Part shown: in pieces, positions 1-7,153 of the stretch
Numbering within the stretch: the stretch's first letter is position 1
How the letters are laid out: each line of letters opens with the position of its first letter
Assembly: GCA_946549035.1 (NCBI GenBank)
Contig: CAMNQH010000010.1
Coordinates: 1-64,000, forward strand
Length of the DNA stretch: 64,000 nucleotides
Direction of reading: 5' to 3'
Source of the DNA: an uncultured Lachnospiraceae bacterium
GTDB taxonomy: Bacteria > Bacillota > Clostridia > Lachnospirales > Lachnospiraceae
Translations under genes and position numbers: made by a program
Notes under the pieces: model-generated
Told to the model about the DNA's origin: nothing
Database searches by the model: none
The model's input: only the letters and a program-made list of their open reading frames with translations

Positions 1-29
1 GGGCCAATTCTGTAAATACCAAGCCCTGA

Positions 30-218
30 TTATTCTACTTCCTCATATAACAAATCATCCGGCGTACGGGCGCCTTCCTTCAAATAAGTGCCGGGGGTCT
101 CGCAATCCGGGCAGTTGCCGAATGCATCCCCGAATTCCGTAAATAAGTCCGTGGCATATTTGAAAAGCTTCCCGCAGTTCGGACACTTATAATAAAAATA
201 CAATGCGCCCCAACTCAT
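30..218 (-). CDS. Small zinc-ribbon protein
   Basis: A 62-residue protein of unknown function. Two cysteine pairs, CPNC near residue 12 and CPDC near residue 36, are spaced as in a zinc ribbon (rubredoxin-like knuckle), so it probably binds one zinc. It follows the triacetate lyase gene by only 9 bases on the same strand and is the last visible gene of the phloroglucinol block. The Shine-Dalgarno is weak (AGGAT). A role in metal delivery, complex assembly or regulation of the pathway is conceivable, but nothing in the sequence decides this. Confidence 0.7.
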   Translation of the reverse strand: MSWGALYFYYKCPNCGKLFKYATDLFTEFGDAFGNCPDCETPGTYLKEGARTPDDLLYEEVE

Positions 219-227
219 ATCCGTATC

Positions 228-1079
228 CTATTTTAAGCCAAGGATCTGACGTGCTTCATCCGGGGTAGCCGCCTGGTTGCCGTACTCTTCAATGACACGT
301 TTTGCCCGCTCTACAAACTGAGCGTTGCTGTCTGCCAATACGCCTTTTGCATACATAACATTATCTTCCATGCCTACACGGATATGGCCGCCCATAGCCA
401 CTGCGCCGTACATCATTTCCATTGCGGAATGGCCTACGCCGAAGCAGGACCAGGTAGATCCCGGGCAAAGAGACTCCATGGTTTCTTTCATAAATACCAG
501 ATTCTTCATGGTTCCGGCAATTCCGTTGGCGCAGCCCATGCAGAATTGGAAGTGCAGGGGAGCCTTCAGAACGCCTTTTTTCAGATAATATGCAGCGTTG
601 CCAATCATACCCGGATCGAAAGCCTCAATCTCCGGTTTGGTATTGGTCTCCTGGAACAGCATACCGCACTCTTCCAAAAATTTAGGAGTATTCATAAATA
701 CGCCGCTGTGAAGCCAGTTCATAGTACCGCAGTCATAGGAGCCCATTTCCGGTTTCAGCTCTTTGATATGAGCCATACGCAAATCGTCGTCTGCATGAAT
801 ATCTCCGGAAGTGGTCAGGTTGATGATGATATCGCAGTCCGGATACTTTGTCTTAATAAGCTCTACTGTCTCCCGGAACTTTTCGGTGCTCATAGAACCA
901 TTGCCTTCCTCGTCTCTCATATGAAGGTGGGCAATGGCAGCGCCTGCTTTCCAGCATGCATATACATCATCTGCAATCTCCTGAGGAGTCATGGGAACAT
1001 TGGGATTGTTCTCCTTCTTGGGCCATGCGCCGGTTACTGCTGCTGTAATAATTGTCTTGTTCTTTAAACTCTTGTCCAT
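228..1079 (-). CDS. Triacetate acetoacetate-lyase (BKACE family)
   Basis: 283-residue member of the beta-keto-acid cleavage enzyme family (PF05853). These zinc TIM barrels move a beta-keto-acid fragment onto acetyl-CoA. The metal-site motif HLHMRD lies at residues 51-56 and GVGHS lies in the C-terminal half. In the known anaerobic phloroglucinol pathway this family member cleaves triacetate (3,5-dioxohexanoate) with acetyl-CoA to acetoacetate and acetoacetyl-CoA. The substrate is inferred from the three pathway partners just upstream; BKACE enzymes acting on 3-keto-5-aminohexanoate would look similar. The ATG at 1079 is chosen because AGGAGAGG lies 6 bases ahead of it; an upstream in-frame GTG at 1103 lacks a site. 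Confidence 0.8.
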   Translation of the reverse strand: MDKSLKNKTIITAAVTGAWPKKENNPNVPMTPQEIADDVYACWKAGAAIAHLHMRDEEGNGSMSTEKFRETVELIKTKYPDCDIIINLTTSGDIHADDDLRMAHIKELKPEMGSYDCGTMNWLHSGVFMNTPKFLEECGMLFQETNTKPEIEAFDPGMIGNAAYYLKKGVLKAPLHFQFCMGCANGIAGTMKNLVFMKETMESLCPGSTWSCFGVGHSAMEMMYGAVAMGGHIRVGMEDNVMYAKGVLADSNAQFVERAKRVIEEYGNQAATPDEARQILGLK

Positions 1080-1150
1080 GTCTGTCCTCTCCTTTACCCT
1101 CACAAATCCAGACGAAGCTCTCGCTTCGCCTGGATGATTGTTTGTTGCTC

Positions 1151-2125
1151 TTATTTGTTTGTAAATCCGTAGTTGTCACGATCCTGACAGCCAGTACCGC
1201 AGTACATATAGGTGCGTTCTGGTACGTCGTTGATATCGTCTTCGTCGATCTCTGCTACGCAGCGGGCCATAGAGCCGTCGCCCATGAACCATCTAAGGGG
1301 GAAGCAGTAGAAACGGAAGCGCTTGCCGGATACTTTATCCAAATCTCCGCCTAAGTTCTCAACGCCTACAATGCCGTGTCCTAACATGGTCTTATGGCAG
1401 GGTTCCCAGGTTCCCCAGCATCCGATTGCTTCCAGATCGCCGAACTTCTTGTCATAGGCTTCTTTTCCATGGATGCGGATATACTCGTCCTTGTCAAATT
1501 CTGCATAAGCTTCTTCTCCAAAGAGCTCTTTGTACTCTTCGGTAATCGGTCTTCCGGATGCCCCTAAAAGGTTCATACGGGTCATACCATTGTTGCCCAT
1601 AGCAGTATGAAGAGGATGATCCAACGCCTGCATGTCCATAGCCACACATTTAACCTTATGCTCTACAAACCACTTGCCGGCGTCTACGCCAGTACCGCAG
1701 GAATAATGATAATATTCCTTGGAATCATCGAATTTGCGGTGCATTCCGGTATTCAGACATACTACCATGCCCTCCAGCTCTTCCGGCTTGATGTTGGCGC
1801 GTTTGCATGCGTCGTCCAGATGTTCTCCAGTAATCAGCTCCCAGCGTCCAACCTTGATTTCCAGGCAAACAGCGTCTCCTGTGTAAGCATCCACCGGCAT
1901 TTCATGAGTATAACGGGCACGTTTGCCGTCAAACTCACGCTCCATTACGTGACGGGGAGCATCGCAGTGTGTACCGGTATGCATGGTACAACCTACATAC
2001 TGTGTCAAAACGCCGCCTTTTGCCATGGAATGCTTACTGTCAATCAGGGGCTTGTCAAAATAAGGCCAACGCGGAATCTCCGCACTGAACGGATGTGTCA
2101 GATCAACCCAAACTTTTTTTCCCAT
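1151..2125 (-). CDS. Dihydrophloroglucinol cyclohydrolase (cyclase family)
   Basis: 324-residue metal-dependent hydrolase of the cyclase/kynurenine-formamidase family (PF04199). The signature HTGTHCDAPRH is at residues 49-59 and supplies the divalent-metal ligands H49, H53 and D55. At 324 residues it is longer than kynurenine formamidases (about 210), which fits the dihydrophloroglucinol cyclohydrolase subgroup. That enzyme hydrolytically opens the reduced ring to 3-hydroxy-5-oxohexanoate. A good Shine-Dalgarno (GGAGGA) precedes the ATG. It sits between the 3-hydroxy-5-oxohexanoate dehydrogenase and triacetate lyase genes with short gaps, so co-transcription is likely. Substrate assignment rests on family and context. 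Confidence 0.8.
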   Translation of the reverse strand: MGKKVWVDLTHPFSAEIPRWPYFDKPLIDSKHSMAKGGVLTQYVGCTMHTGTHCDAPRHVMEREFDGKRARYTHEMPVDAYTGDAVCLEIKVGRWELITGEHLDDACKRANIKPEELEGMVVCLNTGMHRKFDDSKEYYHYSCGTGVDAGKWFVEHKVKCVAMDMQALDHPLHTAMGNNGMTRMNLLGASGRPITEEYKELFGEEAYAEFDKDEYIRIHGKEAYDKKFGDLEAIGCWGTWEPCHKTMLGHGIVGVENLGGDLDKVSGKRFRFYCFPLRWFMGDGSMARCVAEIDEDDINDVPERTYMYCGTGCQDRDNYGFTNK

Positions 2126-2156
2126 TGTTCTAATCCTCCATATTTTACGATTTCTT

Positions 2157-3104
2157 TTATTTGTTGTAAAGCATCTTAATCAGATACTCGTTCAATCCTG
2201 CATTCTTAGCTGCAATTTCTTCATCGGTATAGCTCATAAAGCCTTCCCGCCTGCCGTCTACGGCCTCCGCACGAAATCCCAGCTTACCGCCGTCAATCAT
2301 CTCTTTCAACAGAGGAGACGCGTCGTGACGGTCCTCTAAGTCGTTCAGCACATAGCTGTGAATATTGTAAGTAAGCTGTGTTCCCACCATATCGGAGTTT
2401 ACAAGTGGGGGAAGGTAGGGAAGACGCAGCCCGAAGCTGTACTTACAGGCGTCGTCCACCGTCTCGGCGTCCGCAATTCCCCGCTCTACGATGGAAATCG
2501 CTTCACGCCACAGGGCGTGCTGCATCCGGTTGGCAATAAAGCCCGGAACATCCTTCTTGCAGAGAACCGGCTTTTTACCTGCATCGGTGAGCACCTTCAT
2601 AACGGTATCCGCCACTTCCTCTGTAGTAGCGTCCGTCTTTACCACTTCCACCAGAGGAATCAAAAAGGCCGGATTCCAGAAATGCGTTCCGCAAAGCCGC
2701 TCTTTGTGCTTGCATTTTGCAGAAATCTCCGTAGGGCTCATAACAGAAGTATTGGTACAGAAAATCGTATCCTCCGCTACCACTTCCTCCAACTGGGCAA
2801 ACAGATCCTGCTTCATCTGCATATCTTCCAATACGCATTCTACTACAAGCTCTGCGCTTTTTACCCCTTCGCTCTTCATATCCTGGGTAAAGCTGATCTT
2901 AGAAACAATCTTATCCACATCTGCTTCGGTGACAATCCCTTTCTCCACCAGAAGCTTCATATTGCCGCGGACCTTAGCTGCGATGTCCACGGGGAATACG
3001 TCGTATACCGTAACCTTGGCTCCATCTAAACCCGCCAGAATCTGGGCGATAGCGCTTCCCATCATTCCGCCGCCGCAAACTAAGAAATTCTTGATCTCTC
3101 TCAT
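2157..3104 (-). CDS. 3-hydroxy-5-oxohexanoate dehydrogenase (3-hydroxyacyl-CoA dehydrogenase family)
   Basis: 315-residue two-domain dehydrogenase. The Rossmann motif GGGMMGSAIA is at about residues 11-20 and the C-terminal half carries the 3HCDH helical domain. The fold resembles FadB/Hbd-type 3-hydroxyacyl-CoA dehydrogenases. In phloroglucinol fermenters a homologue oxidises (S)-3-hydroxy-5-oxohexanoate to triacetate with NAD+. Position between the reductase and the cyclohydrolase supports that reading over a butyrate-pathway role, since no thiolase, crotonase or acyl-CoA dehydrogenase is nearby. Start ATG is preceded by AGGAG. Gaps to its neighbours are about 30 bases. Confidence 0.8.
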   Translation of the reverse strand: MREIKNFLVCGGGMMGSAIAQILAGLDGAKVTVYDVFPVDIAAKVRGNMKLLVEKGIVTEADVDKIVSKISFTQDMKSEGVKSAELVVECVLEDMQMKQDLFAQLEEVVAEDTIFCTNTSVMSPTEISAKCKHKERLCGTHFWNPAFLIPLVEVVKTDATTEEVADTVMKVLTDAGKKPVLCKKDVPGFIANRMQHALWREAISIVERGIADAETVDDACKYSFGLRLPYLPPLVNSDMVGTQLTYNIHSYVLNDLEDRHDASPLLKEMIDGGKLGFRAEAVDGRREGFMSYTDEEIAAKNAGLNEYLIKMLYNK

Positions 3105-3139
3105 ATTCTTGTCTCCTTGCTCCTGTGACTTTGTGGGTT

Positions 3140-3934
3140 TTAGCAGGTCAGATAACCGCCGCTGCAGTCATAGTTTCCGCCAGTCATAAAGTTGGAGGCG
3201 TCGGAAGACAGGAATAATGCAAATCCTACGAAATCATCCGGCTCTGCCAGGCGTCCGATGGGCTCGCGTTTCATAAAGTTCTGATATACAGCGGATTCCG
3301 GATCGAACATCCACTCGGTCAACTCGCTTCTGAATACGGTGGGGCAGATGGAGTTTACATTGATGCCGTATTTTGCAGTCAAATCACACGCCATACTGGA
3401 TACCATCAGATCTGCGCCGCCTTTGGAGGTACAGTATCCGGTATAACCAGCCATACCGCGTTTGGAACGCTGAGAGGTAACTACTACCATCTTGCCGCCC
3501 TTACCCTGGTCAACCATCTGCTGAGCTACATATTTGCACACAATGTATACGGACTTGCAGTCAGCATCCATAATATACTGCCAGTCAGCTACAGACTGCT
3601 CCAAAATATTCTGAGGCTTGTTATAGCCATGGCATACAGCTAAAATATTGATCTCGCCGTATTTATCTACAGACGCTTTGATCAGCTCCTGTACATCTTC
3701 TTCCTTTGCAGGATCCGCCACCACATAGCAGCAGTCAATATTTTCAGCCTTAAACTCGTCTTCCAGCTCTTTCAGCTTCCCTTCGCTACGGCCGGTCATA
3801 ATAACCTTTGCCCCTGCGTAGCCGTAAGCCTTTGCAAGAACTTTACCCAAAGCGCCGGTAGCTCCGGTCACCAGCGCTACTTTTCCCTTTACGGAAAACA
3901 TATTGTCGACAAAATCTTTCTTTACAGGAACCAT
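3140..3934 (-). CDS. Phloroglucinol reductase (SDR family)
   Basis: 264-residue classical short-chain dehydrogenase. The nucleotide motif TGATGALG is at residues 23-30, with Arg 48 after the second strand (TGR), which favours NADPH. The catalytic Ser is near 153 and YCTSK at 166-170 gives the Tyr/Lys pair. Phloroglucinol reductase reduces the aromatic ring to dihydrophloroglucinol with NADPH and commits the substrate to ring opening. The assignment depends on the three downstream pathway genes, since SDR sequence alone does not fix the substrate. The ATG at 3934 has AAAGGAGG upstream; the reading frame stays open further upstream but without a site. Confidence 0.75.
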   Translation of the reverse strand: MVPVKKDFVDNMFSVKGKVALVTGATGALGKVLAKAYGYAGAKVIMTGRSEGKLKELEDEFKAENIDCCYVVADPAKEEDVQELIKASVDKYGEINILAVCHGYNKPQNILEQSVADWQYIMDADCKSVYIVCKYVAQQMVDQGKGGKMVVVTSQRSKRGMAGYTGYCTSKGGADLMVSSMACDLTAKYGINVNSICPTVFRSELTEWMFDPESAVYQNFMKREPIGRLAEPDDFVGFALFLSSDASNFMTGGNYDCSGGYLTC

Positions 3935-4038
3935 TGTGAAACATCCTCCTTTATATGATTTGATGTAAATGTTCCATGCAGGCCTAAGCATTTGCCCCTA
4001 AGGCCTCAAGAACGTAATTCGTTATGTATCCTTTGTTC

Positions 4039-4389
4039 TTAGTTTTCCGGATAGTTGATAATCACAAGCATTTTAGCCGGAAGATTAGTCTTATTCTCCA
4101 GATAACGGCCTTCATTGGGAGGGAAGGAGATAGATTCATTGGCATGGATGACATATTCTTTTCCGTCTTTATCCGTAACAGTCATCTCACCTTCCAGTAC
4201 GTAGTAAACCTTCTCCAGTGGGTTATCCTCATATGCATAATCAGCGCCGCCGCCGGGTAAAAATACGCTCATGCCTACCCAGAACTTGGATGCTCCCGTC
4301 TCATCCTTTCCATGATAACGCATGCAGGTACATCCATGATGTCCCGGTGCATTGTAAGTGGATAACTCCTCAACTGTTCTCTTAACCAT
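4039..4389 (-). CDS. Single-domain cupin protein
   Basis: 116-residue cupin_2 protein made of one small beta barrel. The usual HxH of cupin motif 1 is not kept: the equivalent stretch, around residues 50-70, has Asp/Asn/Glu, so metal binding is doubtful. Similar small cupins occur as sugar or polyketide-ring isomerases and as ligand-binding modules. It is the first gene after a promoter-like site (4475-4503) and is followed by phloroglucinol reductase, which makes it the leader gene of the core pathway. AAGGAGA precedes the ATG. Its function is not known; handling of a keto/enol intermediate would fit but is inference. Confidence 0.7.
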   Translation of the reverse strand: MVKRTVEELSTYNAPGHHGCTCMRYHGKDETGASKFWVGMSVFLPGGGADYAYEDNPLEKVYYVLEGEMTVTDKDGKEYVIHANESISFPPNEGRYLENKTNLPAKMLVIINYPEN

Positions 4390-4434
4390 AATACTGCGTC
4401 TCCTTTCGTTTGCATTAAAATGATGATTTTTGCA

Positions 4435-4463
4435 ATTTCACCAAGAAAAACCCTTAGTGAAAT
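4435..4463. promoter_or_regulatory. Palindrome just after the cupin/PGR promoter (candidate operator)
   Basis: Inverted repeat ATTTCACCAAG / CTTAGTGAAAT, 11 bases per arm with one mismatch and a 7-base centre. It starts within a few bases downstream of the predicted start of transcription for the cupin/phloroglucinol reductase unit. No T-run follows on the minus strand, so a terminator is unlikely. An operator for a repressor, or a transcript hairpin, is possible. Confidence 0.45.
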
Positions 4464-4474
4464 CCGTTGTGATA

Positions 4475-4503
4475 ATTATATTTTATTTTCCTTTTTTATG
4501 CAA
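4475..4503 (-). promoter_or_regulatory. Sigma-70/A-type promoter before cupin-PGR-HOHDH-DPGC-TAL
   Basis: Minus-strand TTGCAT (4498-4503), 17-base A-rich spacer, TATAAT (4475-4480). This would start transcription near 4468, leaving about 79 bases of leader with the palindrome at 4435-4463. The 306-base gap between the two cupin genes (4390-4695) holds this promoter and palindrome and no convincing gene. Confidence 0.65.
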
Positions 4504-4695
4504 TACTCACAATATTGTTATCTACTAACCAATTAGAAACCCAGGTAAAAATGGCGTATGGTACATCCGGCGCAGAATGCCTATCAAATTTTTCTGTCCG
4601 TTCCCCGTCCCAGACCGTAGCCTTTATTTTTACAATCTGCCAAAGACATGTTTTCCAGAGCCCTATGACTTTCTTTTTCATTACTTTCTAACTCT

Positions 4696-5250
4696 CTACT
4701 TGTACTCCATCCCCGGAGTAGGATTTGCTGCCGAAAGAACAAACAGAATTGTACACGGCTTCCCAGAGCGGTTAGACCACGCATGAATCGTTCCCCTTTG
4801 GATTAAAATATCTCCCTTTTTCATCAAGGTTTCTCCCCCGTCAATTACAGCATAGACTTCGCCATCCAATACCATAGCATAATCTAAAGACGCCGTCCGA
4901 TGCATCATCGGCGGTTCCGGCGTTACGCCGTCTTCCTTCATTCCCAATTCACCATCCGGCGGAAACTGCATAATCCGAAATACATTTCCATTAGGATCCG
5001 GATTAATGTGAAAGGAACGGTCCGCCGTATCCATGTAGTCCCCGTCATTATTTACCGGCGTTTCTGTCTGTCTCCAGATTTCCGCTGTCACAAAATTTTC
5101 ACAGCCTCCAATTGCAAAACGATGGGGACAAATCCGATCCTCAATAAAAATCGCTTTTCCCGTTTCATCATGTCCTGTTACAATCCTTCGAATATTTACT
5201 GCCTCCGCCGCCGGCTCTACTCCTTGAATCGCTTTTCCTAAATCTGCCAT
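4696..5250 (-). CDS. Cupin-domain protein
   Basis: 184-residue cupin. The C-terminal half carries the pattern HRTASLDYAMVLDGE followed by QRGTIHAW, a well-known arrangement in small cupins related to gentisate-dioxygenase barrels, giving possible metal ligands His and Asp/Glu. The N-terminal half is a second, weaker barrel-like segment. It is the third gene of the sigma-54-led unit, 33 bases after the carboxymuconolactone-decarboxylase-like gene. An oxygen-dependent dioxygenase role is unlikely in an anaerobic pathway; ring or keto isomerisation, or a structural role, is more plausible. Substrate unknown. The start is supported by AGGGAG 8 bases upstream. Confidence 0.75.
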   Translation of the reverse strand: MADLGKAIQGVEPAAEAVNIRRIVTGHDETGKAIFIEDRICPHRFAIGGCENFVTAEIWRQTETPVNNDGDYMDTADRSFHINPDPNGNVFRIMQFPPDGELGMKEDGVTPEPPMMHRTASLDYAMVLDGEVYAVIDGGETLMKKGDILIQRGTIHAWSNRSGKPCTILFVLSAANPTPGMEYK

Positions 5251-5283
5251 ATCTTATTCTCCCTTTTTGTGTGTTTTACCCAT

Positions 5284-5868
5284 TTAACGATATTCCGGAA
5301 CCGGTTCGTTAAACGCATTTAAAATTGTCCCCACCATCTTAAACATGCCCACTGCAAATACAATGGCATTAAAACCCTCTTGCCCAAGTACGCGGACACA
5401 GTGATCATATACAGCTCCAGGGATTGCACCTACCTGATTTAAAGCCGTCGCCAAGTCATAGGCAGCAGATTCTTTTTCTGTAAGATCCCCTGGCTTCACT
5501 CCCGCCATGATTCCCGCTATCTGTTCTTCTGTCAGGCCAAATTTTTTTGCAAGCTGGGTATGGGCGTACATTCCATAATGCGCCTTTGCTCCCGTAACGG
5601 TTACAAGTACGGCAACTTCGTGGGCCTTTTGCCCGTTTCTCTGCATACTTTGGGCGATAATTTCCCGATTCAATGGAATGAACTGGTTACCGATGGCAGC
5701 TTCATGCATCAGTAAATTTGAAGGCCCGTTTAACTCTTTATTTTCTGTCATCCATACGTATGGCATCGTTTCAAACGCTTTTACATGAAAATCATAAAAC
5801 TCCTTCTGCTTTGGCGTCAAATTTTCCGGTCGAATATAGGGCAATCTGCCTTCTGTGTTGTATAACAT
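5284..5868 (-). CDS. Carboxymuconolactone decarboxylase family protein
   Basis: 194-residue all-helical protein of the CMD/AhpD family (PF02627). The central motif region reads AKAHYGMYAHTQLAKKFG and lacks the CxxC of AhpD peroxidases, so a redox role is unlikely. It is closer to the Y-x-W/Y-x-x-H type found with aromatic-catabolic enzymes. The ATG at 5868 is chosen because AGGAGG lies 8 bases upstream; a start at 5904 would overlap the amidohydrolase gene and has no site. It sits 16 bases after the amidohydrolase stop, so the two are probably co-translated. Substrate unknown; decarboxylation or ring handling upstream of phloroglucinol is an inference. Confidence 0.8.
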   Translation of the reverse strand: MLYNTEGRLPYIRPENLTPKQKEFYDFHVKAFETMPYVWMTENKELNGPSNLLMHEAAIGNQFIPLNREIIAQSMQRNGQKAHEVAVLVTVTGAKAHYGMYAHTQLAKKFGLTEEQIAGIMAGVKPGDLTEKESAAYDLATALNQVGAIPGAVYDHCVRVLGQEGFNAIVFAVGMFKMVGTILNAFNEPVPEYR

Positions 5869-5884
5869 ATTTCGTTCCTCCTGT

Positions 5885-6868
5885 TTACACTTCTTTTTTT
5901 CCATCTAAAATCTTTTGCAGCGTTCCTCCTAAAATCATCTGCTTTTGTGCCTCTGTAATGGGGAGTCTCTGAATGTAATCTAACTCATACTTATAGTGAT
6001 CCGGCACAAATTCTCCCGGACCGGTTTTTCCATAAGTAGGATAATACTCTCCCTTGGACGACTGAAAATGCCCGTAAAATGCCGGACTGTCCGAACCAAA
6101 AATAATTTTTTCTGGTCCAATGGCAGGGTCTTCCACCGCCTTTTGTAAGACTTCGTATGGAACGCTGCTTGTTTCCAGAAACACGTTACCGTGTCTTGCC
6201 GCCACAATCAATGCCATATCTGCATAAGAGCCATAATAAAAATAAGACTGAACGCCGGCATGGCCGATGATTATAGGAACCTCTGGAAATTCCGCGGCAA
6301 TATCATCGATCAACATAGGATTCCCAAAATAGACAGACCTTCTAGACTGTACTCTTGCTCCGTCAGAGCCCATTTGCATAAAAGGAGCTATCCCTGTATG
6401 AAACAAAGCCGGGGCCTTATGAGCAGCCAGCACCTCAAACACCGGACGCAGTCTGGGCCATACCTGAGGCCACTCTGCCATATACCCAAACGCCTCTAAG
6501 GCCACTTCTCCAAATCCTTTGACAATCGGATCCTGTAAATAAGTTTCCATTTCATCCGCGGCTTGTTGTGAATCAAACAGCCAGGGCTGGTCCTTAGGCT
6601 GCGAAAATCCCACCATTACGTATGGAAAACGTTCCGGAAGCGCTTTTGCAATTTTTATCACCGCCTGATTTTCCAAGGGCAATATGGACATTCCCTGGGA
6701 AACAAGCCCCACTGCCTGATCGATCCCATTCTTATCCATCAATTTTAATATGCTTTGGACACATGCATTATCCTTCACATCTTTTTCAGGATGAAAATAA
6801 TCATCTTGAAACAAGAAGGAAAAAGTATGAACATGGGCGTCAATTATGTTTCCTGCTTTGTACATCAT
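5885..6868 (-). CDS. Metal-dependent amidohydrolase (amidohydrolase_2 family)
   Basis: 327-residue TIM-barrel hydrolase/decarboxylase (PF04909). DAHVH near residue 11 gives the HxH metal ligands, IIIGHAG supplies a further His and FGSDSP the catalytic Asp. The family includes gamma-resorcylate and related hydroxybenzoate decarboxylases as well as lactone hydrolases. Being first in an operon that leads to phloroglucinol reduction, it may release phloroglucinol from a carboxylated or acylated precursor. That is inference. The ATG at 6868 is preferred: AAGGGG lies just ahead, and a sigma-54 promoter at 6918-6933 would start transcription downstream of the alternative start at 7021. Confidence 0.8.
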   Translation of the reverse strand: MMYKAGNIIDAHVHTFSFLFQDDYFHPEKDVKDNACVQSILKLMDKNGIDQAVGLVSQGMSILPLENQAVIKIAKALPERFPYVMVGFSQPKDQPWLFDSQQAADEMETYLQDPIVKGFGEVALEAFGYMAEWPQVWPRLRPVFEVLAAHKAPALFHTGIAPFMQMGSDGARVQSRRSVYFGNPMLIDDIAAEFPEVPIIIGHAGVQSYFYYGSYADMALIVAARHGNVFLETSSVPYEVLQKAVEDPAIGPEKIIFGSDSPAFYGHFQSSKGEYYPTYGKTGPGEFVPDHYKYELDYIQRLPITEAQKQMILGGTLQKILDGKKEV

Positions 6869-6917
6869 CCGTTCCCCTTTCGTTTTTCTTACAATTTTTG
6901 TATACGCCTTATTAGAA

Positions 6918-6933
6918 TGCAACATCCATGCCA
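6918..6933 (-). promoter_or_regulatory. Sigma-54 (-24/-12) promoter
   Basis: Minus strand TGGCATGGATGTTGCA. The GG and GC pairs are exactly 10 bases apart, matching the RpoN consensus TGGCACG-N4-TTGCA except at one base. Predicted transcription start near 6907, 39 bases before the amidohydrolase ATG. A sigma-54 activator gene lies divergently 220 bases away. Confidence 0.85.
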
Positions 6934-7062
6934 TCTCTTTTACTGCATCCATCTTTCCAAAATACCGGTGTTTCCAGGCCTTCTTCCTAGAAAGTTCCCA
7001 GAACCCTTGCTTTTCCCCCATAGAGTGTATATAATTTATACAGATTATTATACATACTGTAA

Positions 7063-7127
7063 TAGGTGATTGCGAAACTCAAAACTTTGCTGAATATTCT
7101 CTCAGCTTTGACTTTCGCAATTACCTA
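7063..7127. promoter_or_regulatory. Long inverted repeat, candidate enhancer site
   Basis: Arms TAGGTGATTGCGAAA (7063-7077) and TTTCGCAATTACCTA (7113-7127) match at 14 of 15 positions. Pairing continues inward (TCAAA/TTTGA, GCTGA/TCAGC) with a 5-base bulge. The centre lies about 190 bases upstream of the sigma-54 start site, a usual distance for an enhancer-binding protein. It also lies in the leader of the activator gene, so an RNA hairpin or a small palindromic repeat element remain alternatives. Confidence 0.5.
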
Positions 7128-7153
7128 ATCCTGTAAATTAATAAGGAGCCCAT

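Noticed and set aside
4496-4681. Minus-strand frame of 61 codons between the two cupin genes
   Set aside because: No ribosome site, no recognisable sequence, and it overlaps the -35 box of a good promoter.
6869-7021. N-terminal extension of the amidohydrolase by 51 residues
   Set aside because: A sigma-54 promoter lies inside it and the ATG at 6868 has a ribosome site; the extension lacks family similarity.
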